This document shows positions 24,806 to 34,025 of a DNA stretch of 64,000 nucleotides, in pieces. Position 1 is the stretch's first letter; the number at the start of each line of letters is the position of its first letter. Origin of the DNA: Nocardioides sp. HDW12B. Its GTDB lineage: Bacteria; Actinomycetota; Actinomycetes; Propionibacteriales; Nocardioidaceae. Made by a program: the position numbers and the translations under genes. Location of the stretch: contig NZ_CP049867.1 of the NCBI RefSeq assembly GCF_011299595.1, positions 2,914,001-2,978,000 of the forward strand, given 5' to 3'. The notes under the pieces are model-generated. The model was not told the origin of the DNA. It saw only the letters and a list, made by a program, of their open reading frames with translations, and did not search any database.

Positions 24806-25000
24806 CGCACGCAGCTGGTTCCCGACGTCAGCCAGACGTCGGGAGGCAAGAGGGAACCCGGTTCGACTCCGGGACTGCCCCGCAGCGGTGAGTGGGAACG
24901 ACAGCCGTCATGAGCACTGGGCGCGAGCCTGGGAAGCGACGGCCGGTAGGGGTCGACCGAGCGATCGGGAGGCGCGCCCACGAGTCCGAAGACCTGCCAG
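24806..25000 (+). ncRNA. Cobalamin (B12) riboswitch
   Basis: The leader contains the core of the cobalamin riboswitch in order: AAGAGGGAACCCGGTT, ACTCCGGGACTGCCCCGCA (B12-box region), GTGAGTGGGAACGACAGCC, GAGCACTGG, GAGCCTGGGAAG and, at the 3' end, CGAGTCCGAAGACCTGCC. A matching P1 segment lies near the 5' end. It precedes nrdAB by about 155 bp. In streptomycetes the same arrangement shuts down the oxygen-dependent class Ia reductase when B12 is present, because a B12-dependent class II enzyme can then serve. The same logic is inferred here; a class II gene would have to be elsewhere. Confidence 0.93.
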
Positions 25001-25154
25001 CGCGCCGGACCCGCCGGGTCCGGTGGTCCGAGGCCTCGTGGGACGGCCGACGGCTGCTGCGTCGCTGCGCCGGGTCACCCTCGGACGTTGCCGTCGTACG
25101 CCGTCGCCTGCTCGCGAGCCGGACCCTCCAGGACCGATCTCGCGAGGAGAGAGC

Positions 25155-27659
25155 ATGACGGTCACCGCAGCAACCAGCCCAGCACCCACCCCCTCCCCCC
25201 AGGGCCGCACCACGATGCAGGTGCGCAAGAGGAACGGCGACTCCGAGGTCGTCGATCTCAACAAGATCGTGCGCGCGGTCGACCGCTGCGCCGACGGGCT
25301 GGTCGACGTCGACCCGATGCGGGTCGCGACCCGCACCATCAGCGGGCTGTACGACGGTGCCACCACCGCCGAGCTCGACCGGCTGTCGATCCGCACCGCC
25401 GCCGACATGATCGGCGAGGAGCCGGAGTACTCCCGGCTCGCCGCCCGGCTGCTCGCCGGCTACGTCGACAAGGAGGTCCGCAACCAGGGCGTCGCCTCCT
25501 TCAGCCAGTCGGTCGCGCTCGGCCACGCCGAGGGCCTCATCGGCGACGAGACGGCGGCGTTCGTCAAGGACAACGCCCGCAAGCTCGACTTCGCCGTCGA
25601 CCACGGGGCCGACCGGCGCTTCGAGTACTTCGGGCTCCGCACCGTCTACGACCGCTACCTGCTGCGCCACCCCCAGACCCGCGAGGTGGTGGAGACGCCG
25701 CAGTACTTCCTGCTGCGCGTCGCCTGCGGTCTGGCGCAGAGCCCGGCCGAGGCGATCACGTTCTACCGGCTGATGTCGTCGCACGCCTACCTGCCGAGCA
25801 GCCCGACGCTGTTCAACTCCGGCACGCGCCACCAGCAGATGTCGTCGTGCTACCTCGTCGACTCCCCGCGCGACGACCTCGACTCGATCTACTCCCGCTA
25901 CGCCCAGGTGGCGAAGCTGTCGAAGTTCGCCGGCGGGATCGGCATCGCCTTCTCCCGGGTCCGCTCGCGCGGGGCGCTGATCCGCGGCACCAACGGCCAG
26001 TCGAACGGGATCGTGCCGTTCCTGCGCACGCTCGACGCGTCGGTCGCCGCGGTCAACCAGGGCGGTCGCCGCAAGGGCGCGGCCTGCGTCTACCTCGAGC
26101 CGTGGCACCCCGACGTCGAGGAGTTCCTCGAGCTGCGCGACAACACCGGCGAGGACGCGCGCCGCACCCACAACCTCAACCTGGCCCACTGGGTGCCCGA
26201 CGAGTTCATGCGCCGCGTGGAGGCCGACGAGCTCTGGTCGCTCGTCGACCCCGACCAGGCGCCGGAGCTGCCCGACATGTGGGGCGAGGCGTTCGACGTC
26301 GCCTACCGCCGGGTCGAGGCCGAGGGCCGCTTCGTCAAGCAGGTCAGGGCGCGCGACCTCTACAGCCGGATGATGCGCACGCTGGCGCAGACCGGCAACG
26401 GCTGGATGACCTTCAAGGACGCCGCCAACCGCACCTGCAACCAGACCCGGGACACCCCCGGCGGCCCGGTCGTGCACCTGTCGAACCTGTGCACCGAGAT
26501 CATCGAGGTCTCCTCCGACGACGAGACCGCCGTGTGCAACCTCGGCTCGGTCAACCTCGCCCAGCACCTGGCGTCGGTCTCGGTGCCCGAGAGCCTCGAG
26601 GTGACCGAGGCGCTGGACTGGGAGAAGCTGCGCGCCACCGTGCGCACGGCGGTACCGCTGCTCGACCGCGTCATCGACATCAACTTCTACCCCAGCGACG
26701 AGGCGGCCGCCTCCAACCCGCGCTGGCGTCCGGTCGGGCTCGGGGTGATGGGGCTGCAGGACGTGTTCTTCGCGCTGCGGCTGCCCTTCGACTCCCCCGA
26801 GGCGCGACGGCTGTCGACGCAGGTCGCCGAGGAGATCTACCTGACCGCGCTCGAGGTCTCGTGCGAGCTCGCCCGCGAGAACGGCCCGCACCCGGCGTAC
26901 GCCGAGACCCGCGCGGCCGGCGGCGTGCTCCAGCCCGACCTGTGGGGCGTCACCTCCTCGACCGTCCAGGACGGCGACGCCCGGTGGGCGCGGCTGCGCG
27001 CCGACGTCGCCGAGCACGGGCTGCGCAACGCGCTGCTGGTGGCGATCGCGCCGACCGCGACGATCGCCTCGATCGTGGGCGCCTACGAGTGCATCGAGCC
27101 GCAGGTGTCGAACCTGTTCAAGCGCGAGACGCTGTCGGGCGAGTTTCTCCAGGTCAACGCGGCGCTGACGCGCGAGCTCAAGGCGCGCGGGTTGTGGACG
27201 CCGGCTGTGCGGGAGGCGATCAAGCGGGCCGAGGGGTCGGTGCAGGGCGTCACCGAGCTGCCCGACGACGTCCGGCACCTGTTCCGGACGGCGTGGGAGC
27301 TGCCCCAGCGGGCGTTGATCGACATGGCGGCCGAGCGCTCGGCGTACATCGACCAGAGCCAGTCGCTCAACCTCTTCATCGCCGGGCCGACGATCCCCAA
27401 GCTGTCGTCGATGTACCTCCACGCCTGGAAGTCCGGGCTCAAGACGACGTACTACCTGCGCTCGCGTCCCGCCACCCGGATCCAGCAGGCGACGACCTCG
27501 GTGGTCGCTCCCCCGTCGTCCGAGCCCGCGTCGGCCGAGCGCGCGTCGGCCGAGCACGCGTCGGTCGAGCCCGTCGAGACCCCTTCGACGTCGGTCGAGC
27601 CCGTCGAGACCCAGCTCTGCTCCCTCGAGAACCCCGAGACCTGTGAGGCCTGCCAGTGA
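25155..27659 (+). CDS. nrdA: Ribonucleoside-diphosphate reductase, class Ia alpha subunit
   Basis: 834 residues from ATG 25155 with GAGGAGAG before it. ATP-cone at about 18-105 (VRKRNGDSEVVDLNKIVRAVDRC). Catalytic residues are in place: Cys in QQMSSCYL (about 232), Asn-Leu-Cys-Thr-Glu in SNLCTEI (about 445) and Cys in CNLGSVNL (about 461). The C-terminal CEAC pair (about 830) would pass electrons from thioredoxin or glutaredoxin. It makes dNDPs from NDPs together with NrdB, whose gene overlaps by 4 nt. The stretch about 785-820 is a repeat insertion (VEPVET twice) from a dispersed DNA repeat, inside the flexible tail before the redox Cys. Controlled by NrdR boxes and a B12 riboswitch. Confidence 0.96.
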   Translation: MTVTAATSPAPTPSPQGRTTMQVRKRNGDSEVVDLNKIVRAVDRCADGLVDVDPMRVATRTISGLYDGATTAELDRLSIRTAADMIGEEPEYSRLAARLLAGYVDKEVRNQGVASFSQSVALGHAEGLIGDETAAFVKDNARKLDFAVDHGADRRFEYFGLRTVYDRYLLRHPQTREVVETPQYFLLRVACGLAQSPAEAITFYRLMSSHAYLPSSPTLFNSGTRHQQMSSCYLVDSPRDDLDSIYSRYAQVAKLSKFAGGIGIAFSRVRSRGALIRGTNGQSNGIVPFLRTLDASVAAVNQGGRRKGAACVYLEPWHPDVEEFLELRDNTGEDARRTHNLNLAHWVPDEFMRRVEADELWSLVDPDQAPELPDMWGEAFDVAYRRVEAEGRFVKQVRARDLYSRMMRTLAQTGNGWMTFKDAANRTCNQTRDTPGGPVVHLSNLCTEIIEVSSDDETAVCNLGSVNLAQHLASVSVPESLEVTEALDWEKLRATVRTAVPLLDRVIDINFYPSDEAAASNPRWRPVGLGVMGLQDVFFALRLPFDSPEARRLSTQVAEEIYLTALEVSCELARENGPHPAYAETRAAGGVLQPDLWGVTSSTVQDGDARWARLRADVAEHGLRNALLVAIAPTATIASIVGAYECIEPQVSNLFKRETLSGEFLQVNAALTRELKARGLWTPAVREAIKRAEGSVQGVTELPDDVRHLFRTAWELPQRALIDMAAERSAYIDQSQSLNLFIAGPTIPKLSSMYLHAWKSGLKTTYYLRSRPATRIQQATTSVVAPPSSEPASAERASAEHASVEPVETPSTSVEPVETQLCSLENPETCEACQ

Positions 27660-28711
27660 CCACCACCGAGACCACCACCCCGTCCAGCCCCGCGCTGTCG
27701 ACCGAGCCCACCGGGATGCTGCTGGACCCGGGGATGAACCTGACGCTGCGGCCGATGCGCTACCCGCACTTCTACGACCGCTACCGCGACGCCATCAAGA
27801 ACACCTGGACCGTCGAGGAGGTCGACCTGCACTCCGACCTCGCCGACCTCCAGCGGCTCAGCGACGCCGAGCGGCACCTGGTGTCACGGCTGGTGGCGTT
27901 CTTCGCCACCGGCGACACGATCGTGGCGAACAACCTGGTGCTCAACCTCTACCAGCACGTCAACTCGCCGGAGGGGCGGCTGTACCTGTCGCGGCAGCTG
28001 TTCGAGGAGGCCGTGCACGTGCAGTTCTACCTGACGCTGCTCGACACCTACGTGCCCGACGAGACCGAGCGGCACGAGGCGTTCGCGGCGGTCGACAACA
28101 TCCCGTCGATCAAGGCGAAGGCGGACTTCTGCTTCCGCTGGATCGACTCGTGCTTCGAGCTCGACGCGCTGCGGACGCGCGAGGACCGGCGGGCGTTCCT
28201 GCTCAACCTCATCTGCTTCGCCGCGGTGATCGAGGGGTTGTTCTTCTACGGCGCGTTCGCCTACGTCTACTTCCTGCGCTCGCGCGGCTTCCTCAACGGG
28301 CTGGCGTCGGGGACGAACTGGGTGTTCCGCGACGAGTCGATGCACATGGCCTTCGCCTTCGACGTGGTCGACACGGTGCGGGCCGAGGAGCCCGACCTGT
28401 TCGACGACGCGATGGCGGCGCAGGTGCGGCAGATGCTGATCGACGGGGTCGACGCGGAGGCGCTGTTCGCCGAGGACCTGCTCGGCGGCGGGGTGGCCGG
28501 GTTGTCGGCGGCCGACATGCGCTCCTACCTGGAGTACGTGGCCGACCGGCGGATGGAGCGGCTCGACCTGCCGGTCATCTACGGCTCGGCCAACCCGCTG
28601 GCGTTCATGGAGCTGCAGGACGTGCAGGAGCTGTCGAACTTCTTCGAACGGAAGGTGTCGGCCTACCAGGTCGGCGTCACCGGCTCGGTCGGGTTCGACG
28701 AGGACTTCTGA
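27656..28711 (+). CDS. nrdB: Ribonucleoside-diphosphate reductase, class Ia beta subunit
   Basis: 351 residues, GTG start overlapping the nrdA stop (GTGA). Di-iron ligands are recognisable: Asp in FFATGDTIV, Glu and His in EEAVHVQF, Glu in AAVIEGLFF and Glu/His in RDESMHMAF. A Tyr stands four residues after the EAVH His, at the position of the radical-bearing Tyr122 of Escherichia coli, so this is a Tyr-radical enzyme. It supplies the radical to NrdA. A strong hairpin follows the stop codon. Confidence 0.96.
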   Translation: MTTTETTTPSSPALSTEPTGMLLDPGMNLTLRPMRYPHFYDRYRDAIKNTWTVEEVDLHSDLADLQRLSDAERHLVSRLVAFFATGDTIVANNLVLNLYQHVNSPEGRLYLSRQLFEEAVHVQFYLTLLDTYVPDETERHEAFAAVDNIPSIKAKADFCFRWIDSCFELDALRTREDRRAFLLNLICFAAVIEGLFFYGAFAYVYFLRSRGFLNGLASGTNWVFRDESMHMAFAFDVVDTVRAEEPDLFDDAMAAQVRQMLIDGVDAEALFAEDLLGGGVAGLSAADMRSYLEYVADRRMERLDLPVIYGSANPLAFMELQDVQELSNFFERKVSAYQVGVTGSVGFDEDF

Positions 28712-28725
28712 TCCGTCCGGACCGG

Positions 28726-28788
28726 CGGGCAGGCAGGTGACCGGCCCAGGGGCGTTCTGGCCCCGGGTCGGGCCGACCTGCCTGCCCG
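28726..28788 (+). terminator. Terminator hairpin of nrdAB
   Basis: Outer 13-bp perfect stem CGGGCAGGCAGGT (28726-28738) / ACCTGCCTGCCCG (28776-28788), inner stem CGGCCC / GGGCCG, and a further GGGGC / GCCCC hairpin in the loop. It begins 14 bp after the nrdB stop and lies before a convergent operon end at 28878. Confidence 0.75.
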
Positions 28789-28877
28789 TCGGCACGCCGG
28801 CTCTACGCGACGGGCGACGATCGTGCCGTGACGGTGCGTCGACGAACTCCGGATGCCTCGGGCCGAGGGTCCGACGG

Positions 28878-31800
28878 CTACCGCGGTGCCGTGCGGTCGT
28901 GACCGACCGCGAAGGCCGGCGCCGTGCGCGGCGCGAGCCGACGCCGCTGCTGCCACAGCACCGGTCGTCCGTCGCGTGCCCGCGCCAGCACCCACCGCCG
29001 CTCGAGCCGGAGCCCTCCGGCCGGGACCGCCGCCGGGTCGATCTCCGGCAGCACCTTCCCGCGGCGACCCGCGAGGAAGCGGCTGCTCGGGTCGGGCAAC
29101 GGGTTGTCCTCGGGGGCACCGTCGCCCGCGACCCGCAACCTGCCCTGCCGGAACCGCCGGGGCCCACCCGCGGACGGGTCGACCGCCGGGTAGGGGTGCC
29201 ACGGTCCGGGGGACGGCGCGGTGAGCCGGTAGCCGAGCGGCGGCGTGCCGACCACGCGGTCACCCGCGGCGACCCCGGACGGCGAGCCGACCGTGGCACC
29301 GGACGGGCCCGGTGCGTCGTGCCCGTCGATCCGCTCCTCGACGACCCAGAGCAGGTCGGCGTCCTCGTCGACGCCCATCACCACCTGCTCGAGCACGTCG
29401 CCGTGGAGGGGCGGCGGCGTGGCGAACCACGCGAGGAGGTCGTGGGGCTCCAGCCCCTTCGTGCGGAACGGCGTCGTCCACCCGTCGGCCTCCCGGCGCC
29501 AGCCCTCGCCCTCGGGAGGCCAGAGGTCCCCGAAGGAGTCCCGCACCTGCAGGTCCTCCAGGCGTACGACGTGACCCGGCGGGGTGGGGAGGTTGGCGAG
29601 GTACCAGTCGGTGGCGTGACCGGCCACGACGTCGAGGAAGAACAGCGACGAGACGTGGGTGGGGTCGGGCAGGTGCCCGGTCACCGTCCGCTGCGGGTCC
29701 TCGAGGGTGAACCAGCCGGGCTCGGGCGCGCCCGGGTAGTCCATCCGGCCGGGCAGACCGCGGAAGCGACGACGGCGGGCGACCGGGGTGAACGGCGTGG
29801 CCGGCCCACCGTCGAGCGGGCCGAGATCGAGCGACCACCAGTCGGCCTCGCCGCCGTCGTGCTCGCGCGCGGAGAACGGTGCCGCACCCGCCTGGGGCTC
29901 GGCGCTGTGCCAGAGCCCGACCGGGTCCCAGGGGTCGCCGCGTCCTCGGACGGGTCCGGGCAGCAGCACGTCGCCCGCCGCCGCCTCCAGCACCGCCTCG
30001 CCCGGCAGCCGCCGGGGGTCGGCGAACGGCCGCCCGGCCGGCGCGCGCAGCGGCGTACGGGAGGCCCGCAGGCGGTACTCCACCGGGCTCGACGCGTCCT
30101 CCCCCGCGTGCTCACCCAGCTGCCACTGCCGCGCCAGCATCCACACCGGGTCGCCCACCTCCGCGCGCAGCCCGGCGTCGAGGTCGGCGGCGTCCGGCGG
30201 CACCGGCTCGAGGCGCACGTGCAGGCCGCGGCTCCTGCCGCCGAAGACCGGCACGCCCTGCAGCTCGACGCCGCCGCGCTCCCCGGCCGGCAGGTGCAGG
30301 CTGGGCAGCAGCGCCCCGACGGAGCCGAGGCGCGAGGGCGGCACGCTGCGGGCGCGGGAGAGCAGCGCGGCCTGGCGCACGACGTCGCGTGCCGTCGCGA
30401 CGTCGACCTCCTCGCCCTCGCGCGCCGGTACGGCGAGCAGGATCGCCTGGGGAGGCCGGGCGCCCGGGGTGTGGAACGAGAACGCTGCGGTCACGGGTAC
30501 TTCGCGTGCGGGGAGGGTCTCCGTCCAGGCGTCCAGGACGCCGGTCGCGAGCGGTCCACCCCGCCCCTGCGGACCCACGACGACGTCGGAGACCCGTCCG
30601 CCGCCCTCCTCGGGCCGCCCCGTCCAGGGGTCGTCGGACGCGCCGTGCTGCCACGCCCAGCCGAGGGGCACCAGCGTGACCGTGCTGCGCACCCGCCCGA
30701 ACACCTCGCGCCAGTCGTCGGCCACGTCGGCCCCCACGGGCGGCAGCGTCCGCGCCGGCAGCAGCAGCGGCCCACGGCGTGCCGGTGACCCCGGCGCCGC
30801 CCCGGCTCCGCCGCCGAACGCCTGCAGCTCCGCGACCGGGTCCGTGACCGGCAGCGCGACAACGTCGGGGCCGGCACCGTCCGTGGGGACGGGCAGCAGC
30901 GCCCGCACCCGCGACGCGGCGACGCCGGCGGGTCCACGGACGCCCCAGCGGAGCGCGCGCCGGGCCAGCGCCGCCGGCAGGTCGGCACGTTCGTCGAGGA
31001 GCTCCAGGTCCTCCGCGAGGGCCCGGGCGGCCGCGCGCAGCTCCCGCACCCGGTCCACGAGGTCGTCGCGGGCGTCCGGCTCGAGGTCGGCGCCCGGGGA
31101 GCACCGCGCGAGCAGGTCGATGCGCCGGCGGGCCTCGGGCAGCCCGGTCGCGGGCACGACGTCGCTGGGTGCGGCTCCGAGCCGGGCGGCCACCTCGGCC
31201 AGCAGGGTGTCGTCGTCGACCGCGACGAGGTCGGCCACGGTCAGGCCGAGGTCCGCCAGGGTCACGCCGGCGCCGCCTGCCGACCAGAGCCAGGCGACGT
31301 CGTCCGGGTCGGGCAGCGCGTCGTCGAGGTGAGCCGACGCCGGCGGGCACGCGTCGGCAGGGACCGTGGCTGCACGTGCGGCGGCGACGTCGGGCAGGAC
31401 CACGTGCACCGTCGTGCGCAGCGGGACGCCACCGGCGGGCGTGGCCGGGAAGCGCAGCGGCGGTGGGGCGGCCAGTCCGGAGGCGGCGTCGAGCGCGACC
31501 GCTGCCTGGGCCGCGCCGCCAGTGACGGTGTCGTGCACCGCCTCGGCGACGAGCAGGTCGGCGAGGTCGGCGGGCAGCTCCGCGAGCAGCCCGAACCGCC
31601 GGGCCACCTCGCTCTCCGGCGCGAAGCCGGTGTCGGTCTCGATCGTGCCGGCGCGCACGGCGGCGAGCGCCTTCAGCCCGTCGCAGGTACGTCGACCCGC
31701 GTCCGTGCGGTGCGCGGGGTAGGCCCGCCGGAATTCGCGCACCTCCGGGTCGCCCGGGAGCAGCCGCTCGATCTCGCGGCCGAGCGCCTCGGCCGGGTGC

Positions 31801-34025
31801 GCCCCCTCCCGCACCGCCCGGGTGACCCGCAGCGTGAGCCGCACGCGCTCGGAGTCGAGCGCGACGTCATTCAGCCCGGCCGGCGGGAGCCCGTCCTCGT
31901 GCTGGGCCACGGCCCGGTCGCGCAGGATGGCCGCGGTCTTGGCCTGGTCGGGCGAGGGGGCCAGGGTGACCCCGCCGCGACCGAGCCCCGGCTGCCCGCG
32001 CCACGGCCGGTCGACGTACCCGTAGAGACCGAGCACCCGCGGCGCGTCGTCGCGCAGCCGCAGTCGGCGCCACGCCAGCCCGACGGCCCAGGGGTCGATG
32101 CGGTGCGTCGCCGTGTCGACGAGCGCTGCGGTCGCCCGGTCGAGGTCACCGCGCCGGCCCAGGGGGACGACGGCGAGCGTGTGGAGGGCGTCGAGCATCC
32201 GGTCGAGGTGCTTCTGCACCCAGGAGGTGTCCCCTCCTGGGGAGGTCCACGCGCTGTTGCCGTGGTCGCGCAGCGTCGGGCCACCGCCCGGGAGCGGTCC
32301 GGACGCGCCGTCGGCCGCCCAGACCCCCCAGCGCCACGTCTCGAGGACCGAGGAGCGCACGAGGTGGACGAGGAGGCTGTCCGGCCAGGGGTCACCGAGG
32401 CCCTCCAGGCAGATCTCAGGCGTCGCCCCGTCGCGCAGCCGGCCGAGGCGGTGCCACAGCCAGCCGAGCAGCACCCGCAGAGGCTCGTCCTCCAGCCGCG
32501 TCGCGAGCACGTCGCGCAGCCGGTCGTCGGAGGTGTTGCCGGCGACCTCGTCGAACATCCGCTCGACGAGGGCCCACTGGTCGGCGGTCGCGGGGTCGTC
32601 GCGGCGTGCCCGCGGCTCGGCCGGCGCCTCCAGGACGGGGCTGCGGTGCCCGACGGTGACCGGAGGGTCCGTCGCCCGGCCCACGTCGAGGCCGGCGCGG
32701 CCGAAGAGCTCGGTGACCGCGTCCTCCTGCGTGCGTTGGACGTCGGGGCCGAGGTGCCGCACCGGCAGGCTCCACCGCCACGCCCACGAGGGAGAGGTCG
32801 GCGTCCGCCCGAGCACCCGGAGCAGGCGCTCGCCGTCGGCCTCGAGCACGGTGTCGTCGTCCTCCCGCGCGAGCCGGGCGACCTCGTCCAGCGCCACCTC
32901 GAGCGCCGGCGCCAGACGGTCGTCGACCGGGTGGCCGTCCCCCGCCCCGACGAGCGGGGTGAGCGGGAGCACGCCGTACGGCTGGTCGTCGACGAGCAGC
33001 GTGGCCAGCGGGCCCTGCGGGAGCAGGTGGTCGAGGACCCAGCGCCCCAGCTCGTCCGCCGGCCACGCGTCGTCCGGCCCCCACAGGTCCTGGGCGGCGT
33101 GCCCCCACAGCGACGGCCACGCCACGCCCACGAGGCCGTGCTGGGCGCCGCGGTGGTCGACGTCGCCACCGACGAGCCGCGGCAGCCCCGCGGGGTCGCC
33201 GGTGACGGCGCGGGCCAGGTCCGCCGTGGCCGTCTCGCCGGTGTCGGCCAGCGGCACGGGGACGTCGCGCGGCAGCAGCAGCGCGTGGTGGGCGCGGGGG
33301 GTGGGCTGCGGGTGACCGGCGCCGGCGGTCACGTTGGTCGGGGTGCCGGGAGGCAGCAGCGCGGCGTTGCCGGCGTGCGCGTGCGCGGTGAACAGGTCCG
33401 CCGCCGGGGTCGTCCCCACCCCGACGACCACGAGGCGGCGGAGGTGCTGCGGCTCGAGGGGCCAGGCACCGAGGTCGATCGTGGTCGCCAGCCCCGCCCG
33501 TCGCAGGACCCGCCACGAGGCCCAGAAGACGTTCGTCGCCTCGCCCGTGTCCGGGTCATTGCGCGGCGGCTGGACGGGCAGCGAGCGGGCGCGGGGTCTT
33601 AGCGTGTCGAGAAGGTGGTGGCCGGACTCCGTCTCGGCCCAGACCTGCAGCTCCTCGGGTAGGCCCCTCATGGTCGCCGGCGCAGGCTCCACGTCACCAC
33701 GCGCGACGGCCTCGGCACGGTCGACGGACCAGCCGTCCGCAGCGACCGCGAAGCGGGTGCGCACGAGCCACAGCGCACGACCAGCACCTATTTCTTGTGC
33801 GAGCGACTCGAAAGCACGGGCACCCTCGGGCTCGAGCAGCCGCCCGTCGCAGGCGGCCGCGGCCGCCTCGAGGCGGTCGAGCTCGTCGTGACGCACCACC
33901 GGGTCGTGGACGTCGACGGACGCCTCGCCGGGGACGACCAGCAGGCGGAGCCGCCAGCCGCCGTCGAGCAGGTCGAAGCGGGTCTCGAGACGGGCGGGCA
34001 GGAGCACGCCCACGCTGCCGCTCAT
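28878..34025 (-). CDS. Giant protein of unknown function (VRLETRF / MLARQWQ motif family)
   Basis: 1715 residues from ATG 34025, which overlaps the upstream gene by 4 nt. No signal peptide or membrane helix. The N-terminus (VGVLLPARLETRFDLLDGGWRLRLLVVPGEASVDVHDPVVRHDEL) matches a pattern I recall from large uncharacterised bacterial proteins (LLPVRLETRF, then a strand, then a Glu-rich helix). Near residues 1285-1310 stands VGDPVWMLARQWQLGEHAGEDASSP, the hallmark of a second uncharacterised family. The protein thus looks like a fusion of two such modules. Middle regions are Asp/Ala/Leu rich and often helical. It is the last gene of a three-gene operon. No enzymatic motif was identified; the function is unknown. 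Confidence 0.85.
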   Translation of the reverse strand: MSGSVGVLLPARLETRFDLLDGGWRLRLLVVPGEASVDVHDPVVRHDELDRLEAAAAACDGRLLEPEGARAFESLAQEIGAGRALWLVRTRFAVAADGWSVDRAEAVARGDVEPAPATMRGLPEELQVWAETESGHHLLDTLRPRARSLPVQPPRNDPDTGEATNVFWASWRVLRRAGLATTIDLGAWPLEPQHLRRLVVVGVGTTPAADLFTAHAHAGNAALLPPGTPTNVTAGAGHPQPTPRAHHALLLPRDVPVPLADTGETATADLARAVTGDPAGLPRLVGGDVDHRGAQHGLVGVAWPSLWGHAAQDLWGPDDAWPADELGRWVLDHLLPQGPLATLLVDDQPYGVLPLTPLVGAGDGHPVDDRLAPALEVALDEVARLAREDDDTVLEADGERLLRVLGRTPTSPSWAWRWSLPVRHLGPDVQRTQEDAVTELFGRAGLDVGRATDPPVTVGHRSPVLEAPAEPRARRDDPATADQWALVERMFDEVAGNTSDDRLRDVLATRLEDEPLRVLLGWLWHRLGRLRDGATPEICLEGLGDPWPDSLLVHLVRSSVLETWRWGVWAADGASGPLPGGGPTLRDHGNSAWTSPGGDTSWVQKHLDRMLDALHTLAVVPLGRRGDLDRATAALVDTATHRIDPWAVGLAWRRLRLRDDAPRVLGLYGYVDRPWRGQPGLGRGGVTLAPSPDQAKTAAILRDRAVAQHEDGLPPAGLNDVALDSERVRLTLRVTRAVREGAHPAEALGREIERLLPGDPEVREFRRAYPAHRTDAGRRTCDGLKALAAVRAGTIETDTGFAPESEVARRFGLLAELPADLADLLVAEAVHDTVTGGAAQAAVALDAASGLAAPPPLRFPATPAGGVPLRTTVHVVLPDVAAARAATVPADACPPASAHLDDALPDPDDVAWLWSAGGAGVTLADLGLTVADLVAVDDDTLLAEVAARLGAAPSDVVPATGLPEARRRIDLLARCSPGADLEPDARDDLVDRVRELRAAARALAEDLELLDERADLPAALARRALRWGVRGPAGVAASRVRALLPVPTDGAGPDVVALPVTDPVAELQAFGGGAGAAPGSPARRGPLLLPARTLPPVGADVADDWREVFGRVRSTVTLVPLGWAWQHGASDDPWTGRPEEGGGRVSDVVVGPQGRGGPLATGVLDAWTETLPAREVPVTAAFSFHTPGARPPQAILLAVPAREGEEVDVATARDVVRQAALLSRARSVPPSRLGSVGALLPSLHLPAGERGGVELQGVPVFGGRSRGLHVRLEPVPPDAADLDAGLRAEVGDPVWMLARQWQLGEHAGEDASSPVEYRLRASRTPLRAPAGRPFADPRRLPGEAVLEAAAGDVLLPGPVRGRGDPWDPVGLWHSAEPQAGAAPFSAREHDGGEADWWSLDLGPLDGGPATPFTPVARRRRFRGLPGRMDYPGAPEPGWFTLEDPQRTVTGHLPDPTHVSSLFFLDVVAGHATDWYLANLPTPPGHVVRLEDLQVRDSFGDLWPPEGEGWRREADGWTTPFRTKGLEPHDLLAWFATPPPLHGDVLEQVVMGVDEDADLLWVVEERIDGHDAPGPSGATVGSPSGVAAGDRVVGTPPLGYRLTAPSPGPWHPYPAVDPSAGGPRRFRQGRLRVAGDGAPEDNPLPDPSSRFLAGRRGKVLPEIDPAAVPAGGLRLERRWVLARARDGRPVLWQQRRRLAPRTAPAFAVGHDRTAPR

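Noticed and set aside
28737-33602. Long plus-strand frames opposite the 1715-residue gene
   Set aside because: They are Arg/Pro/Gly-rich antisense shadows typical of high-GC DNA; the minus strand holds the conserved motifs and coupled starts.
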